DNA of 64,000 nt from Psychroserpens sp041224425 (GCF_041224425.1 NZ_JBGFGL010000075.1:186001-250000), one strand, 5' to 3'; counted from the stretch's first letter, positions 28,033-36,545 are shown. Notes: generated by a model not told the origin, from the sequence alone. Numbers and translations are program-made.

Positions 28033-28062
28033 CAAAAATAGACAGCAAATTAGTCTTGTCAA
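28033..28062 (-). promoter_or_regulatory. promoter of the FecA-like receptor gene
   Basis: On the minus strand: TTG (28062-28060), 19-bp spacer, TATTTTTG (28040-28033), a full consensus match 37 bp before the ATG at 27996. The in-frame TTG at 28062 is thus the -33 element and not a start codon. Confidence 0.87.
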
Positions 28063-28199
28063 AATTTATTTAGAATAAATAAAAATAAAATTTATAATGT
28101 ACTTTTAAGCGTTTGAAAATCAGTTGTCTTTCATTGTGAAATATTCTTAAATTTTCAGAATTAATCTTGGGTATGGTCATTCATACTTAAAAAAAGACG

Positions 28200-28207
28200 T
28201 ATATTTG
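28200..28207 (+). promoter_or_regulatory. -7 element before guaB
   Basis: TATATTTG matches TAnnTTTG 26 bp before the guaB ATG. No TTG lies at 17-23 bp. I see no purine-riboswitch-like structure in this leader. Confidence 0.5.
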
Positions 28208-28233
28208 CATGCAATTATAATCGTAATTGCATC

Positions 28234-29706
28234 ATGACAGCACACGAAAACAAAATCGTTGGAGAAGGTCTTACCTACGACGACGTTCTATTGGTTCCAG
28301 CATTTTCTGAAGTCTTACCTCGAGAAGTCAATATCCAAACCAAGTTTACACGTAATATTACCATTAACATCCCTGTCATTTCGGCTGCTATGGATACGGT
28401 TACCGAAAGTAGAATGGCTATTGCCATGGCACAAGAAGGCGGTATAGGTGTACTTCATAAAAATATGACCATCGAGCAACAAGCTGATAAGGTACGACGC
28501 GTAAAACGTGCCGAGAGTGGTATGATCATCGATCCTGTAACCTTGCCGTTAACTGCTAAAGTTTCAGATGCCAAGCGATATATGAAAGAGCACAGCATTG
28601 GTGGTATTCCCATCGTTGCTGAAGATGGGACCTTAAAAGGCATTGTAACCAACAGGGATTTGCGTTTTGAGCATGCCAATGACAAACCGATTGTAGATGT
28701 TATGACCAAAGACCATTTGGTGACTGCCGCGGTTGGTACGTCTTTAAAGGATGCAGAACAAATTCTTCAAGAAAATAAAATTGAAAAGCTACTCATAGTT
28801 GATGATAATTTTAAACTCAAAGGACTCATCACATTTCGAGATATTACCAAGGTCACCCAAAAACCAAATGCCAATAAAGACCAATATGGCCGACTACGAG
28901 TTGCAGCTGCTATTGGTGTTACTGCTGATGCAGTTGATCGTGCTTCAGCTTTGGTGAAAGCTGGTGTGGATGCGATCATTATTGATACCGCTCATGGTCA
29001 TACCAAAGGTGTGGTTTCAGTACTAAAAGATATTAAAAAAGAATTCCCAAACCTTGAGGTGATTGTTGGTAATATCGCAACTGGCGAAGCGGCTAAATAT
29101 TTGGTAGAAGCTGGTGCTGATGCGGTTAAAGTTGGTATTGGTCCTGGTTCTATTTGTACCACTCGTGTGGTTGCAGGTGTTGGTTTTCCGCAGTTTTCAG
29201 CTGTTTTGGAAGTGGCTGCTGCCATTAAAGGAACTGGAGTTCCTGTGATTGCTGATGGTGGAATTCGATATACTGGAGATATTCCAAAAGCCATTGCTGC
29301 AGGAGCCGATAGCGTCATGCTTGGATCTTTATTGGCTGGAACTAAGGAAAGTCCAGGGGAAACCATTATCTACGAAGGACGTAAGTTCAAATCCTACAGA
29401 GGAATGGGATCTGTGGAGGCTATGAAACAAGGGAGTAAAGACCGTTATTTCCAAGATGTGGAAGACGATATCAAAAAACTCGTTCCAGAAGGTATTGTAG
29501 GCCGTGTACCATACAAAGGTGATTTGGTAGAAAGCATCCATCAGTTTGTGGGTGGACTTAGAGCTGGAATGGGCTATTGTGGTGCCAAAGACATTGAAAC
29601 CTTAAAGGAAACAGGTCGTTTTGTGAAAATCACGAGTTCTGGTATTCATGAAAGTCACCCACATGATGTGACCATTACTAAGGAAGCGCCTAATTATTCG
29701 AGATAA
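28234..29706 (+). CDS. guaB: inosine-5'-monophosphate dehydrogenase
   Basis: 490 residues, full length for IMPDH, which converts IMP to XMP with NAD+ in guanine nucleotide synthesis. The barrel starts LTYDDVLLVPAFSEVLP. Two CBS domains are inserted at about 95-205. The catalytic loop GPGSICTTRVVAGVG carries the active-site Cys, and the flap region reads YRGMGSVEAMKQGSKDRYFQ. Single-gene unit. Confidence 0.97.
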   Translation: MTAHENKIVGEGLTYDDVLLVPAFSEVLPREVNIQTKFTRNITINIPVISAAMDTVTESRMAIAMAQEGGIGVLHKNMTIEQQADKVRRVKRAESGMIIDPVTLPLTAKVSDAKRYMKEHSIGGIPIVAEDGTLKGIVTNRDLRFEHANDKPIVDVMTKDHLVTAAVGTSLKDAEQILQENKIEKLLIVDDNFKLKGLITFRDITKVTQKPNANKDQYGRLRVAAAIGVTADAVDRASALVKAGVDAIIIDTAHGHTKGVVSVLKDIKKEFPNLEVIVGNIATGEAAKYLVEAGADAVKVGIGPGSICTTRVVAGVGFPQFSAVLEVAAAIKGTGVPVIADGGIRYTGDIPKAIAAGADSVMLGSLLAGTKESPGETIIYEGRKFKSYRGMGSVEAMKQGSKDRYFQDVEDDIKKLVPEGIVGRVPYKGDLVESIHQFVGGLRAGMGYCGAKDIETLKETGRFVKITSSGIHESHPHDVTITKEAPNYSR

Positions 29707-29808
29707 AATGATACCAGCTGAAGTGGTTTTGAATTCTTGGAATTAACTAAAATTTAGGAATTCAAATCCGCAATAGCCTTATCTTTACGCTTCAATAGAA
29801 TTGAATGT

Positions 29809-31410
29809 ATGCCAACCGATAGGATACCGTTTAGAGATACCAACTATTTTTCTTCATTGATTTGTGATTATCTGGATCAGAATGACCATTTAAAGCCATT
29901 TTATAATCGTTTTCCTAAACTCGAGAATTTCAAAGAGCAAATCCAAGAAAAACAGTCAAGGTTTTCATCCGAAAACAGACGCGTTCTAACCGATGTTTTA
30001 AACACTCAATATGAATCTATTGAGAGTTCAGAATTGACACAGCAAAACATTAATTTACTTCGAGATAACGCTACGTTTACGGTTACGACTGGTCATCAAT
30101 TGAATTTGTTCACTGGTCCACTGTACTTTTTTTACAAAATTGTGTCGACCATCAATTTATGTAAGGATTTAAAGGAAAAACATCCTGAAAACAACTTTGT
30201 ACCGATGTATTGGATGGCTTCTGAAGATCACGATTTTGAGGAAATCAACTTCTTCAATTTCAAGGGTAAGAAAGTCCGATGGAACCGCAATGCTTCAGGT
30301 GCTGTTGGTGAGCTGGATTTAGAAGGTCTGGATTCTGTTTTTGAAGCCTTTGAAACCCAGTTGGATTCTACAGTGCAAGCGTCTGAACTTAAAACCCTAT
30401 TCAAGGAAGCCTATCTAAATCATAAAAATCTTACTGAAGCGACACGCTATCTGGTCAACGACTTGTTTAAAGCTTACGGACTCGTTATTGTTGATGGAAA
30501 CGATAAGCGTTTAAAGGAATTGTTTGTGCCTTATCTCATTTCGGAATTGACCCAAAAAAATAGTTTTAAAAACGTCACTCAGGCTAATACAGCCTTGAAC
30601 CGTTTGGAAGAGAATTATAAAATTCAGGTGAATCCTAGGGACATCAATTTGTTTTATATCAAGGATGGTTTACGAGAGCGTATTGTAGAACAAGAAGAAA
30701 CATATTATGTCAACAATACTGAGATTAAATGGAGTAAAACGGAACTAGAGAAGGAAGTCCATGCTTTTTCTGAACGGTTTTCACCTAATGTGATCGTAAG
30801 ACCTCTGTACCAAGAAGTTGTTTTACCTAATTTATGTTACATAGGAGGTGGAGGAGAGTTGGCTTATTGGCTGCAACTGAAGTCCAATTTTCAAGATCAA
30901 AAAGTGGTTTTTCCAATACTATTATTACGTAATTCTGTTCTGTTGATTACAGATAAACAAAGGGAAAAAATCAAAAAGCTGAACCTTGAGGTTGCGGACT
31001 TGTTTTTGAATCAAGAGGATTTAAAATCTAAAGTAACCCAACAAATTTCTGAGATTGACATCGATTTTTCGACTCAGAAACAGCATTTAAAGCATCAATT
31101 CGAAGCCTTGTACGACCTGGCAAAAAAAACCGATGAGTCTTTTGTTGGAGCAGTAGCTGCTCAAGAGCAAAAGCAAATCAATGGTTTAAAACATCTTGAA
31201 AAACGCTTGCTCAAGGCTCAAAAACGAAAACTGTCAGATCATTTGAATCGTGTAGTCGAACTTCAAAATCAATTGTTTCCAAATCATAGCTTACAAGAAC
31301 GACAGTTGAATTTTTCTGAATTTTACTTAGAATTAGGTTCTGAATTTATCCCTAAATTAATCTCAGAGCTACACCCTTTGCGTGGTGATTTTTCTATCAT
31401 TACTGTGTAA
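29809..31410 (+). CDS. bshC: bacillithiol biosynthesis cysteine-adding enzyme BshC
   Basis: 533 residues of the BshC family, which adds cysteine to GlcN-malate in the last step of bacillithiol synthesis. Family segments seen are TVTTGHQLNLFTGPLYFFYKI, MYWMASEDHDFEEINFF, and RPLYQEVVLPNLCYIGGGGELAYW, followed by a C-terminal coiled coil. A bacillithiol disulfide reductase gene (41181-42143) is in the same window, which supports use of this thiol. The next gene starts 14 bp downstream. Confidence 0.94.
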   Translation: MPTDRIPFRDTNYFSSLICDYLDQNDHLKPFYNRFPKLENFKEQIQEKQSRFSSENRRVLTDVLNTQYESIESSELTQQNINLLRDNATFTVTTGHQLNLFTGPLYFFYKIVSTINLCKDLKEKHPENNFVPMYWMASEDHDFEEINFFNFKGKKVRWNRNASGAVGELDLEGLDSVFEAFETQLDSTVQASELKTLFKEAYLNHKNLTEATRYLVNDLFKAYGLVIVDGNDKRLKELFVPYLISELTQKNSFKNVTQANTALNRLEENYKIQVNPRDINLFYIKDGLRERIVEQEETYYVNNTEIKWSKTELEKEVHAFSERFSPNVIVRPLYQEVVLPNLCYIGGGGELAYWLQLKSNFQDQKVVFPILLLRNSVLLITDKQREKIKKLNLEVADLFLNQEDLKSKVTQQISEIDIDFSTQKQHLKHQFEALYDLAKKTDESFVGAVAAQEQKQINGLKHLEKRLLKAQKRKLSDHLNRVVELQNQLFPNHSLQERQLNFSEFYLELGSEFIPKLISELHPLRGDFSIITV

Positions 31411-31424
31411 ACACATAAACGTTT

Positions 31425-32219
31425 ATGGTTCTTAAAGACCAACTCAATCGTCTAATCAAATTAGAAAAAACACCAAAACGTATTGTCAGTTTGGTGCCTT
31501 CCCAAACAGAATTGATTTGCGATTTGGGATTAGAGAGCTCACTCGTTGGTGTCACAAAATTTTGTGTGCACCCTTTGCATTTACGAAGTACAAAAACTGT
31601 TGTTGGTGGCACTAAGACCATTCATTTGCACAAAATCAGATCTTTAAAACCTGACATCATTCTCTGTAATAAAGAAGAGAACACCGAGGCCATGATTGCC
31701 GATTTAGAACAGATTGCTCCAGTGCATATTAGTGATATTTATACTCTTGAAGACAGTTTAGAGCTTATTGAAATGTATGGAGATCTGTTGCATGTAAAGA
31801 CAGAAGCAAATCAAATGATTGAAGCCATTCGATCTGAATACGAAGTTTTTCAGACATATATACGAAACAAACCAACTACGCGTGTCGCCTATTTTATTTG
31901 GAAAAATCCTTGGATGGTTGCAGCTAGGCACACTTTTATTGATAATATGTTAGCTGTGAATAAGTTTGTTAATGTGTTTTCGGAATTAGAACGTTATCCG
32001 GTAACAGAACTATCTGATTTGAAAATACGACAACCGGAAGTGATATTGTTGTCTTCTGAACCGTTTCCTTTTAAGGAAAAAGATAAAAAGGAACTGCATG
32101 AGGAGTTACCCAATGCAACCATTAAAATAGTTGATGGAGAGATGTTTTCTTGGTATGGCTCAAGACTTTTGAAAGCATTTCAATACTTTAAAGCGCTGCA
32201 TCAAGATGTCTTGATGTAA
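31425..32219 (+). CDS. periplasmic-binding-protein-fold metal/corrinoid receptor-like protein without signal peptide
   Basis: 264 residues of the helical-backbone metal receptor fold (BtuF/FhuD type, Peripla_BP_2): RIVSLVPSQTELICDLGL, LVGVTKFCVHP, VVGGTKTIHLHKIRSLKPDIIL and the last lobe VILLSSEPFPF. Transport proteins of this type are periplasmic, yet this one begins MVLKDQLNRLIKLEKTP with no signal peptide or lipobox, so it appears cytoplasmic. It follows bshC by 14 bp and is co-transcribed. No ABC permease or ATPase is near. Its 3' end overlaps the end of a minus-strand small gene by 32 bp. Confidence 0.8.
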   Translation: MVLKDQLNRLIKLEKTPKRIVSLVPSQTELICDLGLESSLVGVTKFCVHPLHLRSTKTVVGGTKTIHLHKIRSLKPDIILCNKEENTEAMIADLEQIAPVHISDIYTLEDSLELIEMYGDLLHVKTEANQMIEAIRSEYEVFQTYIRNKPTTRVAYFIWKNPWMVAARHTFIDNMLAVNKFVNVFSELERYPVTELSDLKIRQPEVILLSSEPFPFKEKDKKELHEELPNATIKIVDGEMFSWYGSRLLKAFQYFKALHQDVLM

Positions 32220-32415
32220 ACAACTTCAATTGAAAAATACGCTTTTTCAGCTTAGATGCTTCATGATACAAGATATCACTTTTACTGGCATCAGAATGCT
32301 CTAAATTATAAGCTTCTTCAATAAAGTGGCTGTAACGGCTTTCAAGATGCTTGAGATCGATGGGCTGGTTTTGAAAGGCACTTATCCTTCCGACTTTGCA
32401 AAAATGTGAATTCAT
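32188..32415 (-). CDS. small helical protein, paralogue of the gene at 32507 (Lacal_2735-like)
   Basis: 75 residues, with no signal or membrane segment. Residues 20-68 align without a gap to the neighbouring 64-residue protein: RY, then (I/M)E(E/Q)AYN, then SDI, then KL and F. This pattern resembles the small flavobacterial proteins annotated as the Lacal_2735 family, of unknown function. The sequence is Lys/Glu-rich and probably helical. The ATG overlaps an inverted repeat (32415-32460), and the 3' end overlaps the convergent gene. Confidence 0.65.
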   Translation of the reverse strand: MNSHFCKVGRISAFQNQPIDLKHLESRYSHFIEEAYNLEHSDASKSDILYHEASKLKKRIFQLKLFTSRHLDAAL

Positions 32416-32460
32416 ATAGCTTATTTTGTATATATAATATACGATGTCAAATAAGCTATA
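32415..32460. repeat. nested inverted repeat at the start of the small gene
   Basis: Outer arms TATAGCTTATTT (32415-32426) and AAATAAGCTATA (32449-32460) are perfect over 12 bp. Inside lies a second palindrome, GTATAT-ATA-ATATAC (32428-32442). The first base of the outer arm is the A of the ATG of the gene at 32188-32415. It could be an operator, or an RNA hairpin masking the start codon. Confidence 0.6.
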
Positions 32461-32506
32461 GACGTGATCTTAAGTTAAATTATTGTGAACATTTGGAATG
32501 AAGATC

Positions 32507-32701
32507 TTATTTCTTTTTCTCGCGCGACAAAAAGTTCAGTTTGTTCATTTTGTTCAATAGCTTAATGGCGTTGTATTCTGAAATATCACTAAACGCAGAA
32601 TCCGTTTGACGGAAATTATAAGCTTGTTCCATAAGTTGTTTGTAGCGCAGTTGTAGTTTGGATTGGCGATCGTCGAGTTTGGTGATAGTGTTCATTGCCA
32701 C
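32507..32701 (-). CDS. small helical protein, paralogue of the gene at 32188 (Lacal_2735-like)
   Basis: 64 residues, Lys-rich, no cysteine, no membrane segment. The core LRYKQLMEQAYNFRQTD with SDISEYNAIKLLNKMNKLNF matches the neighbouring protein position by position, so the two arose by tandem duplication. Another ATG two codons in (MNTI) is an equally possible start. Function unknown; a Lacal_2735-type family name is proposed from the SDI/AYN pattern. Confidence 0.62.
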   Translation of the reverse strand: MAMNTITKLDDRQSKLQLRYKQLMEQAYNFRQTDSAFSDISEYNAIKLLNKMNKLNFLSREKKK

Positions 32702-32762
32702 AAAATGTTAGATATTAAATATATTCAAAATTTCGTTACGGTCAAAACAAAAATTCAACCAT

Positions 32763-32796
32763 AAAAAAATCGGCCTAATAAATAGACCGATTTTTT
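32763..32796. terminator. terminator-like hairpin without an obvious gene
   Basis: AAAAAATCGG and CCGATTTTTT arms extend inward by CTA/TAG with one mismatch, giving runs of A before and T after the stem. It lies between two divergent genes (32701 minus and 32959 plus), so it does not end either. It could end read-through from the bshC operon or a small RNA. Confidence 0.55.
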
Positions 32797-32958
32797 CCTA
32801 ACTAACTTTTCTAATTCAAATAAAAGTGAAGATGTTTTCCCTTTGCTAACTGAAACAAAGATGCGATTATATTCAAAAACTAATGTTATGTTAATATTAG
32901 CTTTGTATTAAGATTGTTTTTATAGCTTTAAATTGTATCACTTGTCAATCAACCTGTT

Positions 32959-33462
32959 ATGAAAATAATTTTATACACTACCTTATTCTTCTTGTCTATA
33001 AGCCTTAATGCTCAAAATCAGAATTGTAACTGTTGCACAGATACGCATGGTGAATTTGACTTTTGGATTGGCGAATGGACCGTTACCAATCCTGATGGCT
33101 CATTAGCAGGAACCAACCGCATCGTGAAAATTCAGGATAATTGTGTGCTTCAGGAAAATTGGACCAGTGCCAAAGGTAATTTCACTGGAACCAGCAATAC
33201 CTTCTACAATTATAAAACAAAGCAATGGGAACAAATTTGGATTGACAATCAAGGGCAAAGTTTGCATCTAAAAGGCAACAAGTCTGGAAACCAAATGATT
33301 TTAAAAACGGATGAGGAAACAGACACCAATGGAAACCCGTTTTATCATAGAGTCACTTGGACACATAACGACGATGGGAGTGTTAGGCAATATTGGGAAA
33401 CCATAACCAATGGAACCGAAATAAAAGTTGCTTTTGATGGCTTGTACAAAAAGACAAATTAA
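32959..33462 (+). CDS. secreted DUF1579-like protein
   Basis: 167 residues with a signal peptide (MKIILYTTLFFLSISLNAQ). The mature part starts with a Cys-rich stretch (NCNCCTDT) and then EFDFWIGEWTVTNPDG, which resembles the FDFLVGEW start of DUF1579-type lipocalin-like domains. A beta-rich body follows (TFYNYKTKQWEQIWIDNQGQ). Probably a periplasmic small-molecule-binding barrel; no reaction is known. A TAGCTTTG at 32898-32905 is a possible -7 element. It converges on the DUF4197 gene with a 2-bp gap. Confidence 0.75.
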   Translation: MKIILYTTLFFLSISLNAQNQNCNCCTDTHGEFDFWIGEWTVTNPDGSLAGTNRIVKIQDNCVLQENWTSAKGNFTGTSNTFYNYKTKQWEQIWIDNQGQSLHLKGNKSGNQMILKTDEETDTNGNPFYHRVTWTHNDDGSVRQYWETITNGTEIKVAFDGLYKKTN

Positions 33463-33464
33463 AC

Positions 33465-34175
33465 TTAATCCTGAAGCGCAAATACTTTTTTAAGTAAATC
33501 TGTGGTTCTTGACGACACTTTATTTCTGATTTCCTTTTCCTCTACAGCAATCATGGTATAAACACCTTTAAGGGCTTCACCAGTCACATAATCGGTTAGG
33601 TCTGGATTTACGTTGTTAGTAAATGGAATGGCATTGTATTTTCCAATTAGGTTTGCCCAGATTTGATCGGCTCCAACTTTAGAGAAACTATTATCAATAA
33701 CAGGTTTAAATTTACTGTAAAGTGCTGTTTGGGTTTTGTTACTCAAGTATTGTGTTGCTGCATTGTCTTCTCCTAATAAGATATTCTTAGCATCGTCAAA
33801 AGTAATATCCTTGACCGCACTCACAAAGATAGGAGTCGCTTCCTTAACGGCATCTTCAGCAGCTCTATTCAAGACTTTTAAACCCTCATCTGCTAGATTT
33901 CCTAAACCGATATCTCGTAAACCTTTATCAACTTTTTGCAATTCATCAGGCAATAAGATTTTCACCAGCTCATTTTTAAAAAAACCATCTTTTTGTGTCA
34001 ATTTTGAGACTTGTTTATCAATGCCTTTATCTAAAGCTTGCCTGAGTCCAGCAGCAATATCAGCATTACTTAAAACATTACCACCTTGTTGAGGTAAGTT
34101 GTTGACAACATCTTGTAATTCTGCACACGCGGTGAGGTTGAACAGGAGAATAAAAACTAAAATTTTACGCATCAT
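33465..34175 (-). CDS. DUF4197 lipoprotein
   Basis: About 236 residues. Adjacent ATG codons at 34175 and 34172 open a lipoprotein signal (RKILVFILLFNLTACAELQ); the frame continues upstream to 34238 without merit. The body is helical: ADIAAGLRQALDKGIDKQVSKL, DAVKEATPIFVSAVKDITFDDAKNIL and YVTGEALKGVYTMIAVEE match the DUF4197 family, found in many Gram-negatives without known function. A minus-strand TATATTTG (34203-34196) is a good -7 element 21 bp before the start. Confidence 0.85.
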   Translation of the reverse strand: MMRKILVFILLFNLTACAELQDVVNNLPQQGGNVLSNADIAAGLRQALDKGIDKQVSKLTQKDGFFKNELVKILLPDELQKVDKGLRDIGLGNLADEGLKVLNRAAEDAVKEATPIFVSAVKDITFDDAKNILLGEDNAATQYLSNKTQTALYSKFKPVIDNSFSKVGADQIWANLIGKYNAIPFTNNVNPDLTDYVTGEALKGVYTMIAVEEKEIRNKVSSRTTDLLKKVFALQD

Positions 34176-34305
34176 TTTCTTAAGAATTTGAAATACAAAT
34201 ATAACTGAATAGTGTTTGTAATAAATTACGAACTTCATTAAATTATTGTTTATAAATACTATTTTAGCATGATAGTTGTTATTTATTCAGTATAAAATTT
34301 TATAA

Positions 34306-35412
34306 ATGAAGACTAAAATTTATGTGATGTTAGTCACTTTATTTTTCTCTTGTTTTTTACAAGGTCAAATCCGCTTTTCTGAAACTATTCAGGATTCCAA
34401 AATTGCCAGTCCAAACGATAATACTTTATATTTTATAGATTTTTGGGCAACCTGGTGTGCTCCCTGTGTATATGCTAATGAATATTTGGAAGTTCTGCAA
34501 CGACAATATCCAGATGAGTTTTATGTTGTTTCCTTAAGCGAAGAAGTGCCCGAAAAAGTAAAACGGCATATAGAGAAGCATCCAACAGATTTAGCTGTGG
34601 CTATCGATTATCAAGGAGAAAACTTTGATGCTCATAGCGTTAAGATTTTGCCTTATGGTATCCTTGTTGACACACGAGGAAATGTATTATGGAAAGGTAG
34701 TCCGACAGATTTTAAGTCGGCTGACTTGGAAAGCTTTCTAAAAAGATACAAGGTTCAAAAGCCATATCATAAAGTGTTTAAGATTAAATCGGTAAAAGAA
34801 GATTTTAAATCAGATTACGTTCCTTCTAAAGATTTTGAAATTTCTAAAATCAAACAATTCAACAATGATATTTTAGAAATCTCTAATAAAGGAGATTTTA
34901 CACACTTTAAAGGCGATTTACAAAGCATCTTGGCTTATGGCTTTAAGGTATTGAAAAACCAAGTATACCTTCCTAAGGATTTAAATCAACCTTATGAAAT
35001 TTACTTCAAGGATTCCGCAAGTTTTCTAAGTAATGTCACAGATGCACTAAAGCTTAATGTATCGACTTTTCAGAATAAAGGGGAAGTTTTGGTTGTTGAC
35101 AATGATGAACCGAAGCTTTGGGACAAAAATCAAATTGATTGGGGACAAGGTGCTTTGAACTACCTTATAGATGATAATCAAATTCAGGCCGATAATATGA
35201 CTTTCAAGGATTTTCTTTACCATTTATCTCATTCATTGAATCTTCCAATTTCTACAACAACAGTCGTAGATTCCGAAACATTACATGATTGGCAAGTACA
35301 CTATAGATTTTACGGTTTGATGCAGAATGATCTATTGGATAACTTTGGACTTAAAGTTGAAAAGAAAACGGCTGATTTTATGATTTATAACGTTACAAAA
35401 AAAGCACCTTGA
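34306..35412 (+). CDS. TlpA-like thioredoxin fused to a DUF3738-like C-terminal region
   Basis: 368 residues with a signal peptide (MKTKIYVMLVTLFFSCFLQGQ). Residues 30-150 are a TlpA-type thioredoxin domain with CAPC in FIDFWATWCAPCVYANEYL and the cis-Pro loop VKILPYGILVD. The remaining 200 residues are unusual: a middle part with KNQVYLPKDLNQPYEIYF and an end (MQNDLLDNFGLKVEKKTADF) resembling the finish of DUF3738/TIGR03435-type domains. It probably acts as a periplasmic thiol oxidoreductase; what the C-terminal part binds is unknown. The stop codon lies inside a terminator. Confidence 0.75.
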   Translation: MKTKIYVMLVTLFFSCFLQGQIRFSETIQDSKIASPNDNTLYFIDFWATWCAPCVYANEYLEVLQRQYPDEFYVVSLSEEVPEKVKRHIEKHPTDLAVAIDYQGENFDAHSVKILPYGILVDTRGNVLWKGSPTDFKSADLESFLKRYKVQKPYHKVFKIKSVKEDFKSDYVPSKDFEISKIKQFNNDILEISNKGDFTHFKGDLQSILAYGFKVLKNQVYLPKDLNQPYEIYFKDSASFLSNVTDALKLNVSTFQNKGEVLVVDNDEPKLWDKNQIDWGQGALNYLIDDNQIQADNMTFKDFLYHLSHSLNLPISTTTVVDSETLHDWQVHYRFYGLMQNDLLDNFGLKVEKKTADFMIYNVTKKAP

Positions 35413-35425
35413 TCAAGGTGCTTTT
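35397..35425. terminator. bidirectional terminator
   Basis: AAAGCACCTT-GATC-AAGGTGCTTT (35401-35424) is a perfect palindrome flanked by A and T runs, placed between two convergent genes and overlapping the stop codon of the thioredoxin fusion gene. Confidence 0.88.
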
Positions 35426-35447
35426 TAATTATTTAGAGAGATTTATA

Positions 35448-36545
35448 TTAGTTGTTGATAACTCTAAACTCCGTACGTCTGTTTCTTTGGTGTTGTGTTT
35501 CTGAGCAATCCACACCATTTGAGCAACGGTTTGTTAAACGTGTTTCTCCATAACCTCTAGCAGTCAAACGACTTCTTGAGATTCCTTTAGAAACTAAATA
35601 GTTTACTACTGAGTTTGCACGTTGTTGTGATAAAGACATGTTGTAATCATCATTTCCTCTAGAATCTGTGTGCGACATGATTTCAATGCTAACATTAGAT
35701 CCTGTTAAGATTGGCAACAATGTTTCGTCAATAGTTTTCTTTGAAGAAGGTGTCAATCTAGCGCTTCCTAATTCATAAAAAACAGGAAGTACGTTCGGGT
35801 CAAGTAACTCACAATCTACTTCTTCCCAAGTCGTAATACCTCCTTTTTTATCAAGAATAGTTCTTGTAACTGTTTCAGTACGAGCAGGAATAGTAGTACT
35901 TCTTGTTGTAGCTGGTTGATCTACAACTAAACGCTTAATCGTTTTGTATTCAGCAGGAATTTCAACACGATCCATACGTGCAGGTGTTTTGATAACTCTT
36001 TTAGTGTATGTTGCCATTTGTTCTGAAACAGAAGAACTTTCAGTAGAAGCATCTGATGCTAATGTTGTAAATGGTACATCTTTGAATATTGCAGGATATT
36101 CAACAAAACATGCAGCAACACAATCGTCTTTGTTTACTGAAGGACAATCTTCAAGCACCTTGTATTCCCAACCTGATGTAGCTGGATAGGTTTCGAATGT
36201 TCTTGAGTCTTTTCCAAATGAAGCTGGAATAGATCTTAAATCAGTACGTCCCTCTTTTTTGACGTAAGATACTTCTACGTTTTCGTAGGTTGCAGGAACA
36301 TACACAAACTTTTCAGTTGCTTCTTTAACCAATACAGTTTCTTCAACTGTTTTGTAAGTTGCAGGAATAACTTCTAGTGTCGTGTAAGATGGGTACACTT
36401 GTAATGTTTCTGTTACTTCTTTAAATGTGTCTTTGGTGATACACTTTACGTAACATTTTCCTGGTTGTGGATTTTCAGGAAGTCCTTGTGCAAAACCAAA
36501 TCCTGCACTTAATAAAAAACCAATTAGAAATAGTTTTTGTTTCAT
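35448..36545 (-). CDS. OmpA family protein with PA-type repeats
   Basis: 365 residues with a signal peptide (ending FGFAQ at 20). The C-terminal third is an OmpA peptidoglycan-binding domain: VFYELGSARLTPSSKKTI, SIEIMSHTDSRGNDDYNMSLSQQRA and RLTARGYGETR, with Asp and Arg positions that contact diaminopimelate. Residues 45-235 hold degenerate repeats of the type (V/I)PAxY(K/E)xVxxxV, seen at 59-65, 83-89, 107, 151, 197-203 and 211-221. The repeats have four or more cysteines between them and may form a surface or periplasmic stalk. It probably anchors the outer membrane to peptidoglycan. Confidence 0.87.
   Translation of the reverse strand: MKQKLFLIGFLLSAGFGFAQGLPENPQPGKCYVKCITKDTFKEVTETLQVYPSYTTLEVIPATYKTVEETVLVKEATEKFVYVPATYENVEVSYVKKEGRTDLRSIPASFGKDSRTFETYPATSGWEYKVLEDCPSVNKDDCVAACFVEYPAIFKDVPFTTLASDASTESSSVSEQMATYTKRVIKTPARMDRVEIPAEYKTIKRLVVDQPATTRSTTIPARTETVTRTILDKKGGITTWEEVDCELLDPNVLPVFYELGSARLTPSSKKTIDETLLPILTGSNVSIEIMSHTDSRGNDDYNMSLSQQRANSVVNYLVSKGISRSRLTARGYGETRLTNRCSNGVDCSETQHQRNRRTEFRVINN

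Noticed and set aside
28060..28062. TTG as start of the FecA-like receptor
   Set aside because: It is the -33 element of a perfect promoter; the signal peptide begins at 27996.
28063..28233. Purine riboswitch before guaB, and fluoride riboswitch before crcB
   Set aside because: No matching conserved helices or loops; crcB is the second gene of an operon overlapping its upstream gene by one base.
29728..29766. TTTGAATTC / GAATTCAAA inverted repeat after guaB
   Set aside because: A 21-nt loop and A/T-rich arms make a weak hairpin without a T-run; not called as terminator.
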